A stretch of 64,000 bases of DNA. Source: Streptomyces antnestii. Its GTDB lineage: Bacteria; Actinomycetota; Actinomycetes; Streptomycetales; Streptomycetaceae. The notes under the pieces are model-generated. The model made no database searches, was not told where the DNA came from, and saw nothing but the letters and a program-made list of their open reading frames with translations. The first letter of the stretch is position 1. The number at the start of each line of letters is the position of its first letter. The position numbers were made by a program, and so were the translations under genes. The DNA lies in the NCBI RefSeq assembly GCF_004005495.1, contig NZ_RZYA01000009.1, forward strand, positions 1 through 64,000, read 5' to 3'. This document shows, piece after piece, positions 16,764 to 23,874 of the stretch.

Positions 16764-17444
16764 ATGCAGCACCGAACCGTCTTCGAGGTGATGACGCACA
16801 ACGTGATCACCGCCACCCCAGCCACCCCGTTCAAGGAGATCGCCCGTCTCTTCGCGGACCACGACGTCACGGCGGTACCCGTCGTCGACGAGGACCGGCG
16901 CCCGCTCGGCGTGGTCTCGGAGGCAGATCTGCTGCGGGCCACCGCCGACCTCCCCGATCTCGAAGGCCGCGGAGCCGGCGTCCGGCCGCCTGCTCAGGAG
17001 GAGCGCGGCCCCACGGGCGCGGAGACGGCAGCCGGACTGATGTCCACGCCGGCGCTGGTGGCGCGCCCGAACTGGAACATCGTCGAGACCGCCAGGACCA
17101 TGCACCGTGAGGGCGTGAAACGTCTTCCCGTGATCGACGAGAGCGGACGGCTCGTCGGGATCGTCAGCCGCAGCGATCTGCTGCGGCCCTTCCTGCGCGG
17201 CGACTCCGCCATCCGTGATGAGATCGAGCACGACGTGCTGGCCGGCATTCTGCGATACACACCCGACATGGTCCACGTGACCGTGGAGGACGGAGTCGTG
17301 ACCTTGCGCGGCCGGGTCGACGGACGAGCCGACATCCCGGTACTCGTGCGTCTGTGCCGGTCGGTCGACGGGGTGGTCGCACTGCACGAGTCGATCGATT
17401 ACGCCTACGACAACCTCGCTCTCGACGTGGAACCACCGCGCTAA
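16764..17444 (+). CDS. CBS-pair / BON domain protein
   Basis: 226 residues. CBS1 (MTHNVITATPATPFKEIARLFADHDVTAVPVVDEDRRPLGVVSEADLL), a linker of about 40 residues, CBS2 (LMSTPALVARPNWNIVETARTMHREGVKRLPVIDESGRLVGIVSRSDLL) and BON (VTVEDGVVTLRGRVDG). It belongs with 7520 and 8159 (MxHRTV opening). ATG 16764 has GGGAGGACC just upstream. Monocistronic as far as can be seen. Confidence 0.9.
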   Translation: MQHRTVFEVMTHNVITATPATPFKEIARLFADHDVTAVPVVDEDRRPLGVVSEADLLRATADLPDLEGRGAGVRPPAQEERGPTGAETAAGLMSTPALVARPNWNIVETARTMHREGVKRLPVIDESGRLVGIVSRSDLLRPFLRGDSAIRDEIEHDVLAGILRYTPDMVHVTVEDGVVTLRGRVDGRADIPVLVRLCRSVDGVVALHESIDYAYDNLALDVEPPR

Positions 17445-17734
17445 CACGTCGCCGGTCGGCCCCGGTCATGGCCGACCATGAACGGTCGCCCGATCGCGCG
17501 CGCCGTTCAGGCCTCCGGCACGGCGGGGCGCAGACGTACCGCTGTGACCTTGTACTCCGGGCAGGACGTCACGGTGTCGGTGTGCTCCGACGTCAGTTCG
17601 TGCCGTTGCCGTACCAGAACATCATGCCGCTCACACTCCCGGCGGAAGTACGGCCGGACCGGGACAGGCACGGCGTCTCCGTCCCGTTGAGGCCGGACAC
17701 TCACACTGAGGCCCTGGCCACGACACGGGGCACA

Positions 17735-17748
17735 GGGCCGACCGGTCC
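17735..17748. promoter_or_regulatory. DevR-like dyad
   Basis: GGGCCGACCGGTCC, a full match to the repeated 14-bp motif. No intact gene starts within 590 bp; the nearest downstream is the Hrp1-like CBS gene at 18331. Confidence 0.45.
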
Positions 17749-17988
17749 CCTGTGCGGCGTCCGGTCCGCCGCGGAAGGAGACGGATGGCCTCTGGGCCGG
17801 GGTTCCCACATTGGCGCCACGACCGGCCACGTGGCGTTTACCGACCAGGCCACCTCCAGCTCCGACAGGAGTCGCGGACACCGCCCGGCGCGCGGCGCCC
17901 GGCGGTGCTCTTCAGGCCGCGCAAGTACAGCGTCATCTCTCCCGTCCGTGCCAGGTGGCCGCGAGGCCGGACCGGCCGGTGGCAACCT

Positions 17989-18002
17989 GGTCCCAGTGGC
18001 CT
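17989..18002. promoter_or_regulatory. DevR-like dyad, one mismatch
   Basis: GGTCCCAGTGGCCT. It lies upstream of the truncated DUF1918 copy and of the CBS gene at 18331, so could drive that transcript. Confidence 0.35.
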
Positions 18003-18073
18003 CTGGCACATACGCGACACCGGTACTTCCATGGGATTGGCGGGGCGTTCCGCGTCGGCGGGAAGCGAGAAGA

Positions 18074-18349
18074 CCATGACCACGCCCGTACCCGTACAGC
18101 GAAGTGATCGGCGTTCACCACCCCGGTGGCAGCCCTCGCTGTGACGTGCGCTGGGCAGAGGACAGCCGGGTGACCCGGCACTTCCCCGGACCAGATGCCT
18201 GCGTCCGCCACCTGAGGCACGAGCCCGTCAGGACGGACCCGCAAGCCGATGAGCCGTCAGCTCCATGCGAGACCGCGGCGCCTCGCGGCGAACGGACAGT
18301 GATCGGAACTCGCCGGCAAGGAGGAGAAGCATGCAAGTCTCCGAGGTGA
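18074..18349 (+). pseudogene. truncated DUF1918 copy
   Basis: From about 18104 the frame reads VIGVHHPGGSPRCDVRWAED, then RVTRHFPGPDACVRHL, matching the second half of the DUF1918 protein at 12754. The N-terminal half is missing and an in-frame stop lies shortly upstream. Conserved YDVRW and LYFPG positions have changed (CDVRW, RHFPG). It reads into the ribosome-binding site of the next gene. Confidence 0.6.
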
Positions 18350-18789
18350 TGGCTGCCCCACCCGTGTGCGTCGCGCCCCACGACTCCCTGGCTGAGGCGA
18401 CCCGGCTGATGGTCGAGTCAGCTGTCGGCTCTCTCCTCGTCATCAGGGACGGAGCCGTGTGCGGCATCGTCACCGACCGCGACATCGCCGTGCGTGGCAT
18501 GGGCGGCGGCCTGGACCGGGAGGCCCGGGTCGACGCTGTGATGTCGGCGAGGGTCGTGGCCGTCGAAGCTGACGACGACCTTGACATGGCATACCGGACG
18601 TTCCGCCGCACCGGGGTGCGCCGCCTTCCCGTGCTGCGCGAGGGCGAGGCGGTGGGTGTGCTCACGATCGACGATCTCTTCCTCGACGTCCTGGGGCGGC
18701 TGGCCGACCTGCTGGGACCTGTCTCCTGGAGCGTGCTGCAGGAGCCACCCGAGCCCCCGTCGGCAGTTGTGCCCTCGCACAAGCCGTGA
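18331..18789 (+). CDS. two-CBS-domain protein, Hrp1-like
   Basis: 152 residues made of two CBS domains (about 3-58 and 68-125) with no BON tail. This is the layout and size of M. tuberculosis Hrp1 (Rv2626c, about 143 residues), a strongly DosR-induced secreted protein. Motifs are VSEVMAAPPVCVAPHDSLAEATRLMVESAVGSLLVI in two parts, then GIVTDRDIAVRG; CBS2 has VMSARVVAVEADDDLDMAYRTF and RRLPVLREGEAVGVLTIDDL. ATG 18331 has an excellent AAGGAGGAG. Last gene of the accessory block; a hairpin follows about 210 bp downstream. Confidence 0.88.
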   Translation: MQVSEVMAAPPVCVAPHDSLAEATRLMVESAVGSLLVIRDGAVCGIVTDRDIAVRGMGGGLDREARVDAVMSARVVAVEADDDLDMAYRTFRRTGVRRLPVLREGEAVGVLTIDDLFLDVLGRLADLLGPVSWSVLQEPPEPPSAVVPSHKP

Positions 18790-18997
18790 CTCGGGCTCTC
18801 GGGAACAGCGTGCTTCGATGTCGGTCCCTACGGCGTGCGTGTGGCCTGGTGGACACGGCAGAGGTCCTGATGCACCGTCAGGAAAGTCAGCATTGGGTCA
18901 GCATCAGTCTGATGAGAGCTGCCCACAGATGACGACACCTGCGACTCGCGGACGTGGGGCCAAAGCGCCCAAGAGACATTTGCGATCGCAGTGAAGA

Positions 18998-19038
18998 GAA
19001 GCCGGGCGAGTCGATTTGCCCCTCACCCGGCTTCGTTT
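18998..19038 (+). terminator. rho-independent-type hairpin at the block edge
   Basis: GAAGCCGGG (18998-19006) pairs with CCCGGCTTC (19026-19034) around a 19-nt loop, followed by GTTT. It lies between the Hrp1-like gene and the convergent pirin gene and could terminate both. Confidence 0.5.
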
Positions 19039-19061
19039 GAATCACGCCACGGAGAGGCAGG

Positions 19062-20027
19062 TCAGCGCACTCTTCCCCGAGGTTTCAGCGGGACAGGCGG
19101 CAGTTCTGGCGCAGCCAGGGGATCTCCGTCGTATCCCTTCACTTCCCCAAACCTCGACCCGGTCATCCAGTCCTCCCGGGCCTGGGTGATGTCGTCCTGC
19201 GATCTGCCGATGAAGTTCCACCACATGACCAGTTCCTCGTCGAACGGCTCGCCGCCGAGGAGCATCACGGACGCGTCCGACTCGGCGCGCAGCGGGAGTT
19301 CGGTGCGGCCGCAGCCGAGGTAGAGCATGGAGCCCGGCAGGACCGGGACGCCGTCGACGTGGGTCTCGCCCGACATGCACAGGACCGCGTACTCGAAGTC
19401 CGGTTCCAGGGGAACGGACAGATCCGCTCCGTCGGCCAGAGTGAGGTCCGCTCCCACGATGGGCGTGTACGTCGTGCCGGGTGACGCCGCGCCGTCGAGC
19501 TCGCCGAGGATCAGCGTCGCGCTGAGGCCGGGCGCCGTGACCCTGGGCAGGTCGGCGTGGTGCTCGAAGTGGGGGTCGGTGTGGCGGTGGCTGTCCGGCA
19601 GGGCCACCCACAGCTGCGCGCCGTGCAGGAAGCGGGCGTGCGGGCGCGGGCTCTCCTCGGAGTGGCTGATGGCCCGTCCGGACGTCATGAGTCCCAGTTC
19701 GCGGGGCCTGATCGTCTGCAGACTGCCCGTGGAGTCGCGGTGCAGCACCTCGCCCTCGTGCAGCCAGCTCACCGTCTGCAGACCCATGTGGGGGTGGGGC
19801 GGTACCTGCATGCCGGGTTCGTCGGCGATGTCGTCGGGACCGTAGTGATCGACGAAGGCCCACGCGCCGACCATGCGCCGGCCGAGGTTCGGAAGCAGTC
19901 GGCGGACCTCGGTGGACTCGCCGAGCTTGACGTGACGCGGGGAGAGGAGTTCACGTACGGGCTCCGCCACGACGAAGCCCCGGCCGCCGCACAGTGTCGG
20001 CACGGCCTCGCGATCAAGATTGCTCAT
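19062..20027 (-). CDS. pirin family protein
   Basis: 321 residues of double cupin fold. The N-terminal cupin carries PHPHMGLQTVSWLHEGEVLHRDS with the metal-binding histidines, then ISHSEESP, as in pirins that act as quercetinase-like dioxygenases or transcription cofactors. The C-terminal cupin includes MLLGGEPFDEELVMWWNFIG, the family signature. ATG 20027 has GAGG a few bases upstream. It begins the conserved chromosome right of the accessory block; substrate cannot be told. Confidence 0.9.
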   Translation of the reverse strand: MSNLDREAVPTLCGGRGFVVAEPVRELLSPRHVKLGESTEVRRLLPNLGRRMVGAWAFVDHYGPDDIADEPGMQVPPHPHMGLQTVSWLHEGEVLHRDSTGSLQTIRPRELGLMTSGRAISHSEESPRPHARFLHGAQLWVALPDSHRHTDPHFEHHADLPRVTAPGLSATLILGELDGAASPGTTYTPIVGADLTLADGADLSVPLEPDFEYAVLCMSGETHVDGVPVLPGSMLYLGCGRTELPLRAESDASVMLLGGEPFDEELVMWWNFIGRSQDDITQAREDWMTGSRFGEVKGYDGDPLAAPELPPVPLKPRGRVR

Positions 20028-20149
20028 GCCTCACAACCTAGCCCCGAGCAGGCCGTCGCGTCAGGCGCGCGTACGGGTGGACCCGCGCAGCCACCGGGTC
20101 GGAATATGCGCCGGGTCCGTACGGTTGACGGCGGTCGAGGAGGCACGAA

Positions 20150-20503
20150 GTGGTGAACACGACCGACTACTACACGCAGGGCACGGCCGCGGAGCGCTGG
20201 GAGCGCGCCCGGAAGTTCTTCGACGCCAAGGAGTACACGCTCGCGGCGCAGATCCTCGACGACCTGGTCGCCGAGGTGCCGGACCAGGTGGCGGCGCGGC
20301 TGCTGCTGGCCCGCGCGTACTACCACTCGGCCCAGCTGGGCCGCGCCGAGACCGAGCTCCGCTCCGTCATCGAGCGTGACCCGGTCGAGCACTACGCCCG
20401 TCTGATGCTGGGCCGCACCCTGGAGCGGCAGGGCCGTCACGAGGAGGCGGGTCCGCATCTGCGCATGGCGGCGGCGTTCGCCGGCGACTTCGGCGACGCC
20501 TGA
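20150..20503 (+). CDS. tetratricopeptide-repeat protein
   Basis: 117 residues with about three TPR helices pairs: AAERWERARKFFDAKEYTLAAQILDDLV, VAARLLLARAYYHSAQLGRAETELRSVI and HYARLMLGRTLERQGRHEEAGPHLRMAA. Predicted cytosolic scaffold; partner unknown. Two adjacent GTGs (20150, 20153) follow GAGGAGG. The stop codon is immediately followed by a degenerate tandem-repeat tract. Confidence 0.88.
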   Translation: MVNTTDYYTQGTAAERWERARKFFDAKEYTLAAQILDDLVAEVPDQVAARLLLARAYYHSAQLGRAETELRSVIERDPVEHYARLMLGRTLERQGRHEEAGPHLRMAAAFAGDFGDA

Positions 20504-20640
20504 GCCGTACGGCAGGGGACGATCGAGCCGCACGGCAGGGGTCGCCCGAGCTGTACGGCGGGGGCGCCTGGGCCGTACGGCAGGGCGCCCAAGCTGTACG
20601 GCAGGGGCGCCTGTGGCGTACGGCAGGGGTCGGCCGCTGG
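20502..20640. repeat. degenerate 21-23-bp tandem repeat
   Basis: Six copies of the core TACGGCAGGGG (with small changes) start at 20508, 20531, 20554, 20576, 20597 and 20619, giving spacings of 23, 23, 22, 21 and 22 bp. The array begins on the stop codon of the TPR gene and ends about 80 bp before the RlmG-like gene. Confidence 0.85.
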
Positions 20641-20720
20641 GCCGGTCGGCCCCGATCCGGCCGCGCTACGGCCCCGCCCCCGGCCGCGCTGATCTGCGGC
20701 TCCGCTAGCCTGGCGGAACG

Positions 20721-21905
20721 ATGAGCAACCGTTTCGAGACGCCATGGGGCGAGTTCGACCTCGCCCGTTTTCCCGAGGATCCCCGCGATCAGCTGCGCGC
20801 GTGGGACGCCGCCGACGAGTATCTGCTGCGGCACCTCGCCGACAGCAAGTGCGACCTGTCGGGGTCGGTGGTAGTGATCGGCGACCGGTGGGGCGCCCTC
20901 ACCACGGCCCTGGCCGGGCACACCGACCGGCCGACCACGATCTCCGACTCGTACCTCGGGCAGCGCGCGACCCGCGCCAATCTCGGCCGCGCCGGTCTCG
21001 ACGAGGCGGCCGTGCGCCTGCTCACCACCCAGGACGCGCCGCCGGAGCGTGTGGACGTACTCCTGGTGCGCGTTCCCAAGAGCCTGGCGCTCCTGGAGGA
21101 CCAGCTGCACCGCATCGCGCCCGCCGTCCACGAAGGCACCGTGGTCGTCGGTACGGGCATGGTCAAGGAGATCCACACCTCGACGCTGAAGCTGTTCGAG
21201 CGCGTCATCGGCCCGACGCGGACGTCCCTCGCCGAGAAGAAGGCGCGGCTCATCTTCACGACGCCGCTCCCGGGGCTCGTCCGGCCGCGCAACCCCTGGC
21301 CGCACCGCTACGCGCTGCCCGACGGTGTCGGCCCCGTGTCGGGCCTGACCGTCACCAATCACGCCGGGGTGTTCTGCGCCGAGCGCCTCGACATCGGCAC
21401 CCGCTTCCTGCTCCAGCATCTGCCCCGCAGCGAGGGGGCCGAGCGCGTGGTGGACCTGGGCTGCGGCAACGGTGTCGTCGGTACGGCCATGGCGCTGAAG
21501 AACCCGCGAGCCGAGATCGTGTTCACGGACGAGTCGTTCCAGGCGGTCGCGTCGGCCGAGGACACGTACGAGGCGAACGTCGACCCGTCGCGGTATCCCG
21601 AGGCGAGGGCACGGTTCCTCGTGGGTGACGGTCTCGCGGAGCTGCCCGCGGGCAGCGCGGACCTGGTCCTGAACAATCCGCCGTTCCACTCGCACCAGGC
21701 GACGACCGCCGCGACGGCGATGCGGATGTTCGCCGACGCGCGGGATGCGCTGCGGCCGGGCGGCGAGCTGTGGGTCATCGGCAACCGCCACCTCGGCTAC
21801 CACGTGAAGCTGCGGCGCCTCTTCGGCAACAGTGAACTCATCGCCAGCGACCCGAAGTTCGTGGTCCTGCGCGCCGTCAAGAAGGAGCGCGGCGAGCGGT
21901 CATAG
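20721..21905 (+). CDS. rlmG: RlmG/RsmC-type rRNA guanine-N2 methyltransferase
   Basis: 394 residues in two tandem domains. The N-terminal half (about 1-200) is a degenerate methyltransferase-like fold. The C-terminal half holds the SAM site VVDLGCGNGVVGTAMALKNP and the catalytic motif NNPPFHSH typical of N2-guanine methyltransferases. RlmG modifies G1835 of 23S rRNA and RsmC modifies G1207 of 16S rRNA; sequence alone does not separate them, but the length and layout favour RlmG. ATG 20721 lacks a strong Shine-Dalgarno; the upstream GCTAGCCT suggests a near-leaderless promoter. Confidence 0.85.
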   Translation: MSNRFETPWGEFDLARFPEDPRDQLRAWDAADEYLLRHLADSKCDLSGSVVVIGDRWGALTTALAGHTDRPTTISDSYLGQRATRANLGRAGLDEAAVRLLTTQDAPPERVDVLLVRVPKSLALLEDQLHRIAPAVHEGTVVVGTGMVKEIHTSTLKLFERVIGPTRTSLAEKKARLIFTTPLPGLVRPRNPWPHRYALPDGVGPVSGLTVTNHAGVFCAERLDIGTRFLLQHLPRSEGAERVVDLGCGNGVVGTAMALKNPRAEIVFTDESFQAVASAEDTYEANVDPSRYPEARARFLVGDGLAELPAGSADLVLNNPPFHSHQATTAATAMRMFADARDALRPGGELWVIGNRHLGYHVKLRRLFGNSELIASDPKFVVLRAVKKERGERS

Positions 21906-21963
21906 GCGTGCCGCAGCCTTGTCGTGGGCGTGCCGCAGCCTTGTCGTGGGCGTGCCGCAGCCG
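21905..21963. repeat. 22-bp direct repeat, about 2.7 copies
   Basis: GGCGTGCCGCAGCCTTGTCGTG is present twice in perfect copy, followed by a third partial GGCGTGCCGCAGCC. It fills the space between the convergent RlmG-like and MFS genes. Confidence 0.85.
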
Positions 21964-23169
21964 TCATAGGCGCGCCGAGCGCACCTCGGGTGTCGCGGCG
22001 ACGCCGGCCGCCAGGAGGCAGACGGCGCCGCACGCGGCGAAGAACACCCCGGTCCCCCAGGTCGCCGCGACGAATCCGACGACGGGGTAGACGAGCGGGC
22101 TGAGGCCCAGCGTGCACAGGGTGGTCACCGCGGTGACGCGGCCTACGTAGCGGGCCTCGGTCTCCTTCTGGAGCAGGGCCTGGCCCATGACCATCGATAT
22201 CCCGCTCGCGGCGCCGAGGGCGGCGCACAGGGCTGCCACTCCCCCGGGCGTCGCGCCGGGGGCGGCGAGCGCGGTGACGAGGACGGCCGTCACGAGCAGC
22301 GAGCCGGCGACGGCCGCCCCCGCCCTGGGTACGGCCCGTGCCACCGTGAGGGCGAGTCCCGTGGCCGCGCCGCCGACGCTGAACGCGGCGAGCGGCAGGG
22401 CGAGTTCGGCGGCTCCCCAGCCTCTCTCGTCCACGAGGAGTACGAGTCCTGCCCCGACCGGCCCGCTGAAGCACAGCTCGCCCAGTGCGATGACGGCGAC
22501 GAGCCGCGTGAGCGCGCGACGCTCCTTCAAGTACCGCAGTCCGTCGAGGAGTTCGGCCCACGGCGACGTGCGCCCCGCACTGTCGGCGTGCGTGGGTGGA
22601 GTGGGGACCCGTACGGCTGCGAGCAGGGCGAGGGAGAGTGCGAACAGGAGGCCGACCGTGGCGAACGCGCCGGAGGCGCCACTCGCGGTGAGGATCAGCG
22701 CGGCGGCCAGGGGGCCTGCGGCGTTGGCGAGGCGCACCGCCAGCGTGCGCATGCCCTGGACCCGGACGAGCTGGTGCGACTCGGTGAGGCAGGGCGGGAG
22801 CGCGCCGACCGCGGGCATGAACACCGCGTCCACGGCGCCGAAGCACCCGGCCAGCAGGAGCAGGAATCCGAGATGCGGGCCGTCCGCGTACGTCGCCGCC
22901 GCGACGGCCAGCACGGCGACGCAGCGTACGACGTCGCTGCCGATCAGCACGCGCCGCGGCCCGAACCGATCGGCCAGCACGCCTCCCGCCGGCATCAGAA
23001 CGGCCCGGGGTATCGCGCCGGCTGCGAGCACCACGCCCGCGGCGGCGGGGCCCGCGCTTCTCGTGACGGCCCAGGTGAGGGCCGTGTAGTAGATGACGTC
23101 GCCGGTGACGGAGGATGTGTAGGCGCCGAGCCAGCGCAGGATGTTGCGGTCGCGGAACGCGGGCGGCAC
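21964..23169 (-). CDS. MFS transporter
   Basis: 401 residues with about 12 hydrophobic segments, of the enterobactin-exporter-like/MFS_3 type. The loop GGVLADRFGPRRVLIGSD between TM2 and TM3 is the MFS motif A. Likely a drug or metabolite exporter. It starts with GTG 23169, 4 bp after the stop of the ArsR-family gene, so the two form an operon under the TTCGCGAA array. Substrate is unknown. Confidence 0.88.
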   Translation of the reverse strand: MPPAFRDRNILRWLGAYTSSVTGDVIYYTALTWAVTRSAGPAAAGVVLAAGAIPRAVLMPAGGVLADRFGPRRVLIGSDVVRCVAVLAVAAATYADGPHLGFLLLLAGCFGAVDAVFMPAVGALPPCLTESHQLVRVQGMRTLAVRLANAAGPLAAALILTASGASGAFATVGLLFALSLALLAAVRVPTPPTHADSAGRTSPWAELLDGLRYLKERRALTRLVAVIALGELCFSGPVGAGLVLLVDERGWGAAELALPLAAFSVGGAATGLALTVARAVPRAGAAVAGSLLVTAVLVTALAAPGATPGGVAALCAALGAASGISMVMGQALLQKETEARYVGRVTAVTTLCTLGLSPLVYPVVGFVAATWGTGVFFAACGAVCLLAAGVAATPEVRSARL

Positions 23170-23173
23170 GGGG

Positions 23174-23752
23174 CTACCGCCCGGTGACGTCGCGCGGAAA
23201 GGCCTGGAACTGGACGGTGACGGAGGCTGCCCCTGCGGCGGGCTTACGGTCTTGGTAGCGGTGGACGACGGCGGCCAACTCGTCCTTCAGCGAGGCCAGT
23301 TCATCCGGCGTCAGCCGCAGCTCGTAGTCGCTGAAGGCGGTGGCCGCGAACCATTCCTCGGGCATCGAGGGCACCGCCTCGGCAGCGGCGTGCCTCAGGG
23401 AGTCGGCGGCGGCGACCGCCACGGCCTGCGTGTACGCCCTGCCCTCGGCGCCGCCCCGTTCCGCCGGGTCGTGGTACGAGGTCCGGTGCACGGCGCGCCA
23501 CCATCGGTCGCGCTTGTCGCCCAGTTCGGTTGCCTCCTCGATGAGGCCGCCCGCCGCAAGCCTGCGCAGGTGGTAGCTGGCCGCGCCCGAGTCGAGCTCG
23601 AACTGCGCCGCGAGTCCGCGCACGGTGGCCGGGCCGTCGCGCCGCAGCCGGTTCAGGAGGGCGAGGCGCGTGGGGTGCGCGAGGACGCGCAGGGCGGCCG
23701 CGTCGAGGGTGATGCCGTCGGCGGGCGGAGGCGTGGAGCCGGTGTCTGCCAT
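23174..23752 (-). CDS. ArsR-family transcriptional regulator
   Basis: 192 residues. The winged helix lies at about 15-80: ALRVLAHPTRLALLNRLRRDGPATVRGLAAQFELDSGAASYHLRRLAAGGLI, given here as its reading order. The C-terminal 100 residues resemble the extended helical domain of ArsR proteins that regulate MFS pumps. No CxC metal-binding motif is present, so a non-metal ligand is likely. ATG 23752 lies immediately after the iterated palindromes, which are the obvious autoregulatory operators. Confidence 0.88.
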   Translation of the reverse strand: MADTGSTPPPADGITLDAAALRVLAHPTRLALLNRLRRDGPATVRGLAAQFELDSGAASYHLRRLAAGGLIEEATELGDKRDRWWRAVHRTSYHDPAERGGAEGRAYTQAVAVAAADSLRHAAAEAVPSMPEEWFAATAFSDYELRLTPDELASLKDELAAVVHRYQDRKPAAGAASVTVQFQAFPRDVTGR

Positions 23753-23765
23753 GACCCCAGACTAG

Positions 23766-23853
23766 ATTGCGAACATCTCTTCGCGAAAGCTTCTTCGCGA
23801 ATACCTCTTCGCGAAGAGATGTTCGCGAAGAAGCTTCGCGTAGAGGTGTTCGC
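23766..23853. promoter_or_regulatory. array of TTCGCGAA boxes at 14-bp period (probable ArsR operators)
   Basis: Perfect 8-bp palindromes TTCGCGAA start at 23780, 23794, 23808 and 23822, exactly 14 bp apart. Degenerate copies lie in phase on both sides: ATTGCGAA at 23766, TTCGCGTA at 23835 and TTCGC at 23849. The whole tract is also a long inverted repeat: the 19 bp from 23769 match, inverted, the 19 bp ending at 23826. It sits 14 bp upstream of the ArsR start and 22 bp past the 3' end of the oxidoreductase gene. Confidence 0.8.
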
Positions 23854-23874
23854 AGACCCTATGCCCCCGACGCC

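Larger units (their letters stand above)
17445..18330. other. 886-bp gene-poor stretch with decayed sequence
   Basis: No intact gene is visible. Several short frames lack family features. It contains a full DevR-like dyad at 17735-17748, a one-mismatch copy at 17989-18002, the palindrome GCCACGTGGC at about 17827-17836 and the truncated DUF1918 copy at its right end. The pattern fits a gene or operon lost by deletion, leaving promoter parts behind. Confidence 0.55.

Noticed and set aside
19042..20027. Overlapping minus-strand frames within the pirin gene as extra genes
   Set aside because: Only the frame ending at 19062 carries cupin motifs; the others are Arg-rich shadows.
23766..23853. Possible plasmid-type iteron origin
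   Set aside because: The boxes are evenly spaced, but there is no replication initiator gene or AT-rich stretch nearby. An ArsR gene starts 14 bp away, so operators are the simpler reading.
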